A stretch of 64,000 nucleotides of DNA, taken from positions 224,825-288,824 of the forward strand of contig MU130539.1 in assembly GCA_015039465.1 (NCBI GenBank), read 5' to 3'. The first letter of the stretch is position 1. Every line of letters begins with the position of its first letter. Shown piece after piece: positions 47,880 to 57,801 of the stretch. The notes beneath the pieces are model-generated. The model saw only the letters and a list, made by a program, of their open reading frames with translations. It was not told the DNA's origin and ran no database searches. Origin of the DNA: Phlegmacium glaucopus (lineage: Eukaryota; Basidiomycota; Agaricomycetes; Agaricales; Cortinariaceae). Made by a program: the position numbers and the translations under genes.

Positions 47880-49632
47880 TATAAATCATTGTTTGTGTTG
47901 TTATATAACACCAACCAGAGAGCAGTGGACCAGTCTTTAGGTCAAGAGACTCCCTCCCTGTTGTTCATTTAGGGAAGGTGTAACCTTGACTCATAACACA
48001 CTTGAAAGGTGATTGAGGCACAAGAGTAAGGAGGGGGATGAGGATGAAAGAGAAAGAGTCTTTGGTGAGACTATAGCAGTTGACAGTAGAGGACAGTGAC
48101 AGTAAGGGACTGAAAAAGCGAACTTAGGGAGAGGTCTTTACACTCCCCCACGTCTTCCTGGAGGATTCCAGGAGGAATTTGCTACCAGCCAATTTCCTCT
48201 GATTTCCCCTGAAATTGACAATTCCTTGCTCTTCCTAATCCAGGTATAAATTTCCTTGAGTCCCAGGAATCCACCAGGAATCCGGGAATTCCTAGGAACT
48301 AATCCACCAGGAATCCACCAGGAATCCTTGGAATTCCTGGTACTACCATTAAATAGTATTTATTATTAATATTTAAAGGTATAATATAAATACATAAGTT
48401 AGTTGTAATTCATACATATATAAGTTAACATATATTAAAGGTGGCAATGCCTTGCTGCCATTTGAGTTTTGAATTTTGTTCAGGCTGCGAGGTTTGATCA
48501 TGTGACCACATGTGACACATCAGAATCCTGGAGGAATCCAGGAGGAATCCAGGAATTCCTGACAAATGAGATTATTCCTGGTGGATTTCTAGTAAATTCT
48601 GGCTGGATTCCTAGTATTCCTGGTGATTACTGGTGGATTCCTGGTTGGTGACAGTTGTGGTTGTAAAGAAAGTGCTGTTGAGATGTGTCACACCTCACAG
48701 CTTGAACAAAGTTCAACATTCAGATGGCAGTAAGGCATTGCCACCTTTAATAGATGTTAACCTATATATGTATGGATCACAATTAACTTATGTATTGCTA
48801 TTTTACCTTTAAATAATATTTAATGGTAGTACAGGAATACTAGGAATCCACCAAGAATTTACTAGGAATCCACCAGGAATAATCTCATTTATCAGGAATT
48901 CCTGGATTCCTGCAGGAAGATATGGGGGAGTGTAAAGTTCAGGATTAAACAATGTATACATAAGTAATTATAAATGATAATAGCTACCCCTCACTAAGGG
49001 GTAGAGTTGTTAGTTGTTAGTATTAAATTAAAGAAATTAATATGTGTATGACAAAAAAAACTAAGAAAATTTGATTGAAATGATGGTGTAGAAATAATAG
49101 TCATGGGAATTCACCTGGAATTCATCTGGAATCCACCAGGAATTAACCAGGAATTAACCAGGAATCCCAGGAATTTACTAGGAATTTACCAGGAATCCTC
49201 CAGGAATATTCTCATTAACCAGGAATTCCTGGATTCCTCCTGGATTCCTGGAGGAATCCCGGCAGTCCGTGCGGATTCCTGGAGGAAGATGTGGGGGAGT
49301 GTAAAGTTCAGCTTAGGGAGTAGGGGATGTGGATGTGGATGATAGAGTCTTCAGCAAGACTATAGCAGTAGAGGGATAGATTGACAGTAAAAGGATAAAA
49401 AAGTGAACTTGAGGGAGGAATTCACTGGAATTCCACTGAGATGATGACTGTTGGGGACTAAGAATGAATTGGGGGAAACTACTTATCCTGGTACAAAAGA
49501 GCAGTATTTATACCCTAAAGATGAGGCTATGTAGAACAATAAAAAGACAGAAGTATGCGCTGTCAAAGGGAGAATGATGAAGAGAGGACAGCTGCGAGAA
49601 GATAAGAACAATGAAAAAGAAGAAGGAACATC
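47880..49632 (-). repeat. 1.4-kb LTR-like unit, copy 5, split by a MITE
   Basis: Minus-strand copy. Its TATAAATC end lies at 47880. The copy is interrupted by the 1,180-bp MITE at 48132-49311 and is truncated at about 49632, where it meets a hAT transposase exon. Confidence 0.75.
48132..49311. mobile_element. AGGTCTTTAC-type MITE, CCAGGAATCC subfamily, copy 2
   Basis: Nearly identical to 27192-28407 over its length. Flanked by a perfect 9-bp direct repeat CTTAGGGAG (48123-48131 and 49312-49320) in the LTR-like unit. High similarity and a perfect duplication indicate recent mobility. Confidence 0.93.
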
Positions 49633-49688
49633 TGTATTTTTTGTCATAGTGAGTTATAGCAAAATATAGTAAGGTATAGCATGGGTCG
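49633..49688 (-). pseudogene. hAT transposase exon fragment (C-terminal side)
   Basis: Minus strand reads DPCYTLLYFAITHYDKKY, resembling the LDPxxKxxYFxxxW block of hAT transposases. It is continuous with 51552-51566 if the MITE 49689-51551 is skipped, and then across a 62-nt intron (51567-51628) with the fragment at 57466-57801. Confidence 0.65.
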
Positions 49689-50283
49689 AGGTCTTTACTC
49701 TCCCCCACACATTCCGAGCGACTCCGAGTGACTCCGAGCGGTTCCGAGCAGAATCTGCTAGGAACCTGCTCGGAGTCACTCGGAACTGCTCAGAACTGCT
49801 CAGAATGAATTTTTGGTGAGAGTCCAGCCAATTTTCCATTTAACTCGGACTCATTCCAACCAGATTCCGAGCCGTTCCGAGCGGAATGGCTCGGAATGGC
49901 TCGGCTCCCGGTCCTAGCAGTACCAAGCAGTACCAAGCAGTTCCCAGTCCGAGCTGAATATTATATATTATTTAAAATTAAAGTAGTCATATCTAAGGTA
50001 ATTATAATTCATATATTTAAGGTGGCAATGGCTTGCTGCCATTTGACTTTTGTATTTCGTTTAGGCCGCGGGGTGTGATCACGTGACCTTATGTTACACA
50101 AATCAACAAACACTTCGTCATCTCGCAACTACCACCACCATGTCACCACCACACCAACCACCACCACCGTCACATCAGAACCACAACAACGAAGACACAA
50201 CAGCAAACGATGACAACAACGGATGACGACAAGGACGACGACAAGGACGACCAACAACAACGGCTACAACAACAACAACAACA

Positions 50284-50291
50284 ACGATGAC

Positions 50292-50335
<44 letters not shown>

Positions 50336-50352
50336 TGATGATGATGACGACA
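50284..50352. repeat. GATGAC/GATGATG microsatellite
   Basis: Runs of GACGAT and GATGAC hexamers passing into GATGATG. It gives spurious long open frames on both strands. Confidence 0.9.
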
Positions 50353-50368
50353 ACGACAGGGACAATAG

Positions 50369-51150
50369 CCACCCCCCTTTTTAGGGGGGTTTTGGTTTTT
50401 TTATTTTATTTTATTTATTTTACTTCACTATTAACTACAACCCGCAGCGTACGACGACCACCACCACCATTTCACCACCACCACCATCCACTCCGACATG
50501 CCACCACCACCACCCACCCCGATGCACCACCACCATCATCCACCTCGACACACTACCACCACCGACGGCTACCCCCCCCTGTCCGGGGGGGTGTATATCT
50601 TGTTTCGACACAACGACGCCGCCGGCTACCCCCCCTGTTCAGGGGGGCTTTTATTTTGACAGACGACGATGGCTACCCCCCTTATTTAGGGGGTTTTTTT
50701 TATTTCGACGGACGACGACGACTGCTACCCCCCTTTCGAGGGGGGTTTCTTTTATTTCGACAGACGACGACTGCTACCCCCCTATTTAGGGGGGTTTTTT
50801 TTTTTATTTCGAAGGACGACGACGACCGCTACCCCCCTTTCGAGGGGGGTTTCTTTTATTTCGACAGACAACGACCGCTACCCCCCTTTCGAGGGGGGTT
50901 TCTTTTATTTCAACAGACGACGACCGCTACCCCCCTTTCGAGGGGGGTTTCTTTTATTTCAACAGACGACGACCGCTACCCCCCTATTTAGGGGGGTTTT
51001 TTGATAGATGACCGCTACCCCCCTATTTTGGGGGGTTTTTTAAAAATTTCAACAGACGATGACGACCGCTACCCCCCTCCCAGAGGGGGGTTTGTTTTAT
51101 TTCGACAGACGACGACCGCTACCCTTGTTTAGGGGTTTTTTTATTTTATT
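50369..51150. repeat. Tandem array of about 13 C6/G6 hairpins
   Basis: Units of about 39-57 bp, each GCTACCCCCC + 4-6 nt loop + GGGGGG + T-rich tract + TTTCRACAGACGACGACC. Loops vary (TTTCGA, TATTTA, TCCCAGA, TTATTTA) while the stems stay. Period is not a multiple of three, so no protein is encoded. Confidence 0.9.
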
Positions 51151-51566
51151 TCAACAGATGGGATATTTTTTATTTAGTTTATTTAGATTAAAAAATGTAT
51201 AATTATTAATTAACTGTGAATGATGATAGCTACCCTCAGGGTAGAGTTGTTAGTATTGAATTAAAGAAATTAAATAATAAATAAAACAAAACTTTAGCAC
51301 AAATATACTTATTTAATTAAAATTAATTTACAATGTGCTCGAAATGTGCTCGGAATGGCTCAGAATATGGTTGGAATATGGTTGGAATGTGGTCGGAATA
51401 TGACTTATACATAATTTATTATTTTTGCTCAGACTGAGCTCGGATTCCACTCGGAACTGCTCGGATTCCACTCGGAACTGCTCGGAACTGCTCGGAACTG
51501 CTCGGAACTACTTGGAGTCGCTCGGATTGTGTGGGGGAGGGTAAAGTACTGCATGGGTCCCTATCT

Positions 51567-51628
51567 CTGTAGTGATGGAAATACTGGTCAAACTGTGTAT
51601 TGACATTTTAACCAAAACATCTACATAC
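51567..51628 (-). other. Intron of the disrupted hAT transposase
   Basis: GTATGT...CTACAG, 62 nt on the minus strand, joining ICLTQ to DRDPCYTLLYF when nested insertions are ignored. It supports a formerly expressed gene. Confidence 0.5.
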
Positions 51629-51638
51629 TGAGTGAGGC

Positions 51639-51798
51639 TAGGGCGGTGACCGACCTGTCACGAGACACGAGTAGGTAAACTGTCGCCAGACAGGTCGGTA
51701 CATCTGGGTTTAAATCCCCGTAGTGTGCGGATTACCATATTAGGTTCGATAAGTTTTAGCACACCCTAAACTAAAGTCAGTAAACTTTTGTAATGAAA
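51639..51798 (+). repeat. Left terminal inverted repeat with subterminal hairpin
   Basis: 160 bp. Contains an 11-bp inverted repeat ACCGACCTGTC (51649-51659) / GACAGGTCGGT (51689-51699) with a 29-nt spacer, then GGGTTTAAATCCC (51707-51719) and TTAGGTTCGATAAG. Confidence 0.93.
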
Positions 51799-51879
51799 AA
51801 TTGATCTCTGATGTATTTTTAAACGTGCCCTCGATCGCGACGCGTCTGTAATACATATCTGCCTCTCTTTTCTCTTACC

Positions 51880-54083
51880 ATGAACTCCCAAATTGAAGCC
51901 CAACGAAGCATGATGCAAGAAATTAGAGACCTATCTCCCCATTTACTGAAGGCGGCTGTAACCACGTTTATTCCTGATGGTCTGATGGTTCCTGGGGCTT
52001 TCTGGGCTGGGCTTACCGAATCTCAGGTTGCCATCGGATACCGAGCTTGCCTGCTTCTCTGGGTGGTCAGTGACCGTAGGCTTGTTCCAAGGCAATTCCA
52101 ACTTGAGGCTACTATTGCTATCATGGAAGGACGAGATTCTGTCATTGATGTCGGTACTGGCTCTGGGAAAACTATCTGTTCGATCCTCCCATGTCTGCTT
52201 GATCCGAAAGGCCTGTCAATCGTCATAACACCTCTTAAGTGCCTTCAAGCTGTTCAAGTCATAGAGGTTGCTCGCTATGGAATTGAAGCTCTTGCCATCA
52301 ACGAAGACACGCCACACTGCCCTGAACTTTGGAAGGTATGATGGAATGTCTCCCTCACATGAAATATATCTGAACTCTGGGCTCATCAAAAGCACATACA
52401 GGAAGGTCGATACAAGCTACTTCTTGTGCAGCCGGAGCAATTGTCGACAATTGATGGACACATACCTCGAATGGCTCGGCTCATAGGTGGTCGTCGATTT
52501 GTGACTATGATCAAGCGTGTTCACATCGACGAAGCACATACAATTTATAGCGCTGGCATTGAGCGCTATGGTCTGCCTGCATTTCGTCCAGCATGGGGTC
52601 GCCTTGGAGAGTTTCGACTCAAGCTGGCCAAAAATACTGCATTTCAAGCCCTCTCTGGCACGCAACCGGCACATATCAAAGCAACCATCATTGAAAAACT
52701 GTTGATTGATCAAAGAACTGCACTTTTCATCAAACTAACAAGCAATCGTCCTAACACTGTCTACGCTACACATGCCATTGTTGGTGAACTTAAAGACTTC
52801 CGTAATCTGGACTTTCTCGTACCTGATGGGTTCTGTCCTCCCATGCGCCTGGCGAAGACGCTTATTTTTCATGACAACATTGAGGAAGCCGCTGACGCAG
52901 CTCTTCATGTCGACCATCGGCTGCCTCTCTTGTTCCAAAACCGGGGGATTGTTCAACATTACCATGGCGGAATGTCGCCTGAGTATTTGACCCAAGTGTA
53001 TGAAGATTTTTGTGACCCAAATGGGAAGTGCTTGATTCTTCATGCAACTGAGGGAGCTTCAACGGTATTTTTTATGAAGTACTTGCAAGTTGAATTACTG
53101 AATTGATAAATAGGGATTGGATATACGAGATATTGACATTGTGGTGCAATATGGACTTAACCGTGAAATGCCTACCGCATTACAACGAGCAGGACGAGGT
53201 GGCCGGAGCCCAGATCGCGATGCTGTTTTTCTCATCATGTATGAACCCTGGACCCTCCAAGTTGATATCACATCACTACTAGCAACTGCCAACTACTTAA
53301 GAGATCCAGATCAGCCAATAGCTTTGTTGACAAGGTTTTCGACAAAGATCGCTCGAGCAGGTGTTGCAATGCTCCACCTTGTTCATTCATCAGAATGTAT
53401 TTGCAAGATATAGGCAATATACCTCTCAGACAATACTCCGGAAGGTGCGTAGTAATCTTTATTCCTCAACTGTTGTTTTGGTTAACATTGTTGAATCATT
53501 TGTTGCAGCGTGTAAGTTCACGACGCCGTGGTGTTGTAGTCGACACCCAGAAAGCGGCTTCCGGCTTGAGCGCTACTTCAATGGAAAGTTTCTCTATCAA
53601 GATGAAATCGGAAAATTATATTATGGTGATGTCGATGACCCTAAACGTATTCCGATTGTTCCTAAGACCAAGGATACAAAACGAGCAAGAGGTGGTAACA
53701 ATCGCGCTATGTCTGAACATGATCCTCTCAAGTACCTCCTGCAAGTATGGCGTGCCGAAGCCCATCTCCATGACCCTCTGCGCCAGGTTCGACCCGCTAC
53801 TTATATTCTCGATGACGATTCAATCACAACAGTAGCAAAAATACTCCCTGCAAGGCTCAAAAATCTATGTACAGCACCTTCGGTTGTTGCTGAAGTTTTG
53901 GGTGAGACAGAGGAATGGCGATCTGAATGGGCAGATAAAATCCTTGCAGTCATTTGGAAGTACGACATGGATGAGACTCGGTTGGAAAAGGTACGGTTAG
54001 AGAACATAGAGGCACGGGCAGCAAAGAAGGCAAGGTTGGAGAATGCAGAGAAGGAAAATCATTGCATAGCAAAATCGAAATAA
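51880..54083 (+). CDS. RecQ-like ATP-dependent DNA helicase of the transposon (one internal stop)
   Basis: Superfamily 2 helicase expected to unwind 3'-5'. Start MNSQIEAQRSMMQEI at 51880. A Q-motif-like RQFQLEA precedes Walker A GTGSGKT (residues 92-98). Then come motif Ia VITPLKCLQ, the DEAH box in RVHIDEAHTIYSAGI after a 66-nt intron (52336-52401), motif III SGTQP, motif IV/V HATEGAST-GLDIRDIDIVVQYG across another intron near 53067-53114, and motif VI QRAGRGGRSPD. After that a TAG at 53411-53413 interrupts, yet the same frame continues (AIYLSDNTPE) and, across a 64-nt intron (53445-53508), into a Cys/His segment WCCSRHPESGF and a charged C-terminus ending 54083. The helicase core is intact; whether the stop is a true mutation or read through is unknown. 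It lacks a clear complete RQC/HRDC. Confidence 0.88.
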
Positions 54084-54113
54084 CAACTGTACTTTAGCAC
54101 CGACATAAAATTT

Positions 54114-57100
54114 TTATTGTTCTTCTTTATCTACATCTGGTATGGCCCTGCTCAGACTCATTACAGGAAGCTCGTCAACATCATCTTCAAGCTCAATGCC
54201 TTCTTCTGGATCCTCATCAATATCAAACCGTCTCCCATTGACCATTGCTTTAACCTTCTTGTTGAATGTTGCCAATGATGATGATTTTAGTTTTGCTTCA
54301 CCTTCCGCAAGAATATCAGTGACCAGCTTTCCTCGGTGATTACCCTCTCGGTTTTGCGTGAAAACTTGAAGTCCACAGTCGCGAGCCTTGTTAGCGGTGC
54401 GCCAAACAAGATGGGAGGTGTCTGGAGTGGTGTGTGTAGTGTTCTGATAAGCTGTACTCATCTCCTGAGCAACTATCTTCTTGGCCTTCTGTAGATAGTC
54501 GATGGCAGCTGATATATTCCCGAGGCGGTCCCAGGTAGACTGTAAACCCTTAGCCGCAAGAAGAATCTCCATGGGATGTTGAGATAAATGCCAGAAACAT
54601 GGACATCAACTCATAGACTCACCTTTAGGTATCCAATCAAGTGTTCAATGTTCAAATCTATTGGCATGGCATGTCCATCATGTCCCGAGGGATTCACAAG
54701 CATGTTATCTCGCATGATGTTCCTGATAAACAGAGTTGGAGAATATAGCTAAGAGAAAATAGGTAAATACGCACGCAAACTCGGGGGTCCAAATATGCTT
54801 TAGATTGAGGATGAAGTGAAGGATCTCTGTGCAATAATTTTTACCTCCAGCACCACGAAACATCATGGCAAGTTGAGGCAAGAAGTCCTCAATTCGTCCA
54901 ATATCTCCATCAGAGATAGCTCGAATCAATTCAGCAACATACAATAGATCTCGAGTGAGCAGCCGAAGATTGTGAAATGCTATGTCGTCCTTTGGGTTAT
55001 CCACTTGGGGTGGCGGTTGAGAACTAGTTTGTGTGGTTCCAGCATGTGTGGTTTGAGGCCCAAAGGTCGAAGCTCTTGTTTTGGTACCCCTAGCTTTGGA
55101 GCTCTTGGCGGCCTTTTCCAAACCGGGCATTTCTATAGGGTGGTTCATAGGTGTTGCATATTTTTCGATAATAATGTGAGCGATGGCAAGCAGTTTGGCT
55201 GGAGTTGGCTTTGATTTCGCAAAATCATCGAGGTCATCATGGCCACATTCAGTTCGCCAAGCATTGAGGAGCAGACCATGCAGGATTTGAGTGAGCGCGG
55301 CAAGAAGGGTGTGATAGTCAGGGTGTTCGCCCCCAAGACGTGCCTTTTCAATGAGAGCAAAGAAATATGTCAGGCTACCAATCTGGTTGATGGTGCCTCG
55401 ATGTATATGGAGCAGGCCCCAGCAGAGATTGAGACACAGATGGAAGAGACCAAATCCGAGCTGAAAGACCTCACGCCGAGTCCATGAATTAATGTCTCGA
55501 GCACGAAGTGTTTGAGCCGAGCGTATACGCGAGTTTGTGAGCTGGTCATTGTAGCTTGGGACTGCATATTTTGAAAGGGTTTCTGAGTTGCGCTTGAGCT
55601 GTTCTTTGTATACATCATCATGGAAAAGCAAATTTCCTCGAACACTAGCCTCTTCAATTGTTGTCGCACGAAGAGGGTACTGTTCTGTAACATAACCAGG
55701 AGGCATTGGTCGACATGGCTTGTGCTGAATTTGTTTGGCATAGGCTTCAAAAGGTAGGAAATAAGTTGTCAGAACTCGAACGACAACAACAGAGAGTTGG
55801 TGCCTGAATGACATAAGTTGCTCTTTGGTTGGTCGAATATCATGATTGAAGTCCAAACCCATAGACTGTTTAAACCGCTTCATGATGGGTGCAAGTTCCA
55901 TGTGGTGTGGGTTTCCATTCCGAACTGGGTAGAGGACTGCAAATGTTCCCGAAGTTACCTTTGCTGGTCCTGCTGATCCACGCTGCTCGACAAAGATGGA
56001 GGTACTGATGTTCACATTGTCGTAGCAAAAGACGTGCATGCCTGATCCAACCTTGATGGCCAGTTGAATACATTCATCGGCAAGAGAGGTAATGATATGG
56101 AGGACAGAGTTATATGACACACAGATTCCACATCGATGGAGGGCTTCGATAGTTTGTTTTGCACACCCTGTACTCCACAGAAAGAGACCAAACTGTGCAG
56201 GGAACCCAGACGACCGATTAGATCGCTGATACATGAGTTGGTTGACAATAACAGTGCAGGTCTAAAGATCAAAAATTTAAGCACGGTGCAATAAAACGAC
56301 ACATCATAACTCACCATTTCTGGTCGTTTCTTTTTGTTGCCAGCTTTTGCTTTCTCGGTTTGAGCTGCTGTCTCCAGAATCCGGGTGAGGGTAGGAGAAA
56401 GCTTCCTATCTTGTGATGCATCCCAGTTCTTGATAAATTCAGGTGTAATGGCTGCCATCCCAGGTAGACGCGACGAGACATTCAAGGCATCCATCTCATC
56501 ATAAACAGTTGAACACACAAGATCTAGCGCATGTGGAAGCATCCATTTGTTCAGCTTTTGTGCGCCCTTCTTGTCGTCCATAATAGTGTCAAGTAGTCGT
56601 CCAAGATTTGACGAGCTGTTCTTGTAAAGCTCAGTGCGGTAGCCTTGATACTCTGGAGAAGATTGATTGAGAACCTCAAGTAGGACATCTATAGGGGAAG
56701 CACAGATCATGCGCAGATGCTCGAGAATTGGTTGGAATCTATAGAAGTCTGGCGAATGGTTGTTTGAGCTGGGAGATGGCGTTACAGGGTCGCAGTATGC
56801 CATGACGGTCTCTCTATCCTGAAAGAAATCAAGCTCAGAGGCTTCCAGTTCAGAATGAGCAAGTATTTCCTCCTCAAGGTTGAATGGAGATGTAAGAGTG
56901 GGATTCTGAACCTGATGAGTCAAAGTGCGGCGGCTCCGTGGCAATGAGGGCGAAATTGATGTCTGAGTTGGATTCATGGATGCAGGAGTGATAGGCATAC
57001 GAAAGGTGAATGTAGTATTTAGCAAAGGACTTGTATCAGAGACCTGTGGAAAAGATGTATTTAAAGCTATATGATCCTTCAAGCCATTGGGAGCGCTCTC

Positions 57101-57241
57101 TTGTACTACTGTTGGCAATGCTTGCCAATTAAGTGAGGCTTCTCCAGGTACTGCCATACGGCGTTGAGGAGGTCGACGCTTGGGTTTTGCAGGAATCTTG
57201 GAGGCATTCGCAAGTATTTCAGCAGAGGTAGGGACATTCAT
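54114..57241 (-). CDS. DUF6589 protein, candidate transposase of the element
   Basis: Four exons (57241-56315, 56261-54775, 54722-54623, 54566-54114) with GT-AG introns of 53, 52 and 56 nt give 988 residues without a stop. The first 310 residues are Pro/Ser-rich with a basic start (PAKPKRRPPQRR). The conserved part begins near residue 325 and matches basidiomycete DUF6589 proteins: HVFCYDNVNIS (Asp390), TTIEEASVRGNLLFHDDVY, SYNDQLTNSRIRSAQ (Asp548), FGLFHLCLNLCWGLLHIHRG, GEHPDYHTLLAALTQILHGL, LRLLTRDLLYVAELIRAISD and NPSGHDGHAMPIDLNIEHLI (Asp827, Glu831). I infer a possible RNase H-like DDE arrangement from the spacing; the family has no established function that I know of. Confidence 0.85.
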
Positions 57242-57296
57242 GATCGTTCTGTATATATTGAGGACCGCAATCGTGATCGAGTGTAAGGATTTCTTA

Positions 57297-57456
57297 TTTC
57301 ATTACAAAAGTTTACTGACTTTAGTTTAGGGTGTGCTAAAACTTATCGAACCTAATGCAGTAATCCGCGCGTTACAGGGATTTAAACCCAGATGGACAGG
57401 CCTGTCTGACGACAGTTTACCTACTTGTGTCTCGTGACAGGCCTGTGTTAGGCCTA
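57297..57456 (-). repeat. Right terminal inverted repeat with subterminal hairpin
   Basis: 160 bp, inverse of 51639-51798. Its hairpin arms are ACAGGCCTGTC (57396-57406) and GACAGGCCTGT (57436-57446), 29-nt spacer, and GGGATTTAAACCC lies next to it. Confidence 0.93.
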
Positions 57457-57465
57457 GAGTGAGGC

Positions 57466-57801
57466 ATATAAAGTATGTGTCTGTGTTGTTGACTTTGTGG
57501 TACCATTTTTCCAAATTTTCAATACCCTTCCACAGTGGTTCTTCAACCTCTGCAAATTTCAGATGATTTGCCATATTACCCCATGATTCTTGTAAATACT
57601 CTAATACTGGAATGGTGCGAAATACACTGGGCTCATTTGAGCTCAAGAACATCTGCTTGGCACTGGCTGGCTCCCAATTTATTTCATGAAGATAAGCAAG
57701 AGGTGATAAAAATGAAGTAATATAGACCTTGAGCACCTCATGCATGAGGGTAATTTTCTCCCAGTCACTTTTTTGAATGTGGAAATCTGAATATGTTTCC
57801 T
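57466..57801 (-). pseudogene. hAT transposase fragment (middle part)
   Basis: Minus strand: QKSDWEKITLMHEVLKVYI, then VFRTIPVLEYLQESWGNMAN, LKFAEVEEPLWKGIENLEKW and NNTDTYFICL. These are recognisable blocks just before the LDP motif of hAT transposases. The frame continues into 51552-51638 and 49633-49688 when the two nested elements are skipped. No N-terminal BED or catalytic first Asp region present. Confidence 0.78.

Larger units (their letters stand above)
49689..51551. mobile_element. AGGTCTTTAC-type MITE, CTCGGA subfamily, 1.86 kb, with hairpin array
   Basis: Tips AGGTCTTTACTCTCCCCCAC and, inward from the right, CAGTACTTTACCCTCCCCCA. Flanked by CATGGGTCG (49680-49688) and CATGGGTCC (51552-51560). 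Subterminal 10-bp units (GACTCCGAGC; TGCTCGGAAC) at both ends. The core GGTGGCAATGGCTTGCTGCC plus TGATCACGTGACC lies at 50021-50090. The interior holds a GATGAC microsatellite and a long array of C/G hairpins. It sits inside a hAT transposase exon. Confidence 0.92.
51639..57456. mobile_element. DUF6589/RecQ DNA transposon with 160-bp TIRs (5,818 bp)
   Basis: Bounded by a perfect 9-bp direct repeat GAGTGAGGC (51630-51638 and 57457-57465). The terminal inverted repeats are exactly 160 bp each (51639-51798 and 57297-57456), both starting TAGG and ending TTTTGTAATGAAA. Between them are only two genes in tail-to-tail orientation: a RecQ-like helicase (+) and a DUF6589 protein (-), with stops 30 bp apart. 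The insertion lies in a hAT transposase reading frame that is otherwise continuous on both sides. The pairing, TIRs and duplication say this is one transposition unit; the role of each protein is inferred. Confidence 0.9.

Noticed and set aside
50287..50991. 234-residue open frame
   Set aside because: It crosses a GATGAC microsatellite and the hairpin array; the composition is repetitive in any frame and repeat period is not a multiple of three.
50369..51150. CRISPR-like array
   Set aside because: Regular repeats with variable segments, but the variable parts are only the 4-7 nt loops and the tails, no spacers, no cas genes, eukaryotic context.
50369..51150. Bacterial-type intrinsic terminators (GC stem plus T tract)
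   Set aside because: The resemblance is only structural. The window is eukaryotic and the hairpins sit inside a transposon with no genes to terminate.
51707..51719. tRNA T-arm in the TIR (GGGTTTAAATCCC)
   Set aside because: Resembles a B box and is conserved in both TIRs, but no A box or cloverleaf can be formed; more likely a palindromic protein site.
51880..54083. Subtelomeric telomere-linked helicase gene
   Set aside because: RecQ-like genes of that kind lie near telomeres, but here the gene is enclosed by TIRs together with DUF6589 and the surrounding block includes ordinary host genes.
51639..57456. Helitron, because of the helicase
   Set aside because: The helicase is RecQ-like, not Pif1-like, there is no Rep domain, and the element has long TIRs and a 9-bp duplication, which Helitrons lack.
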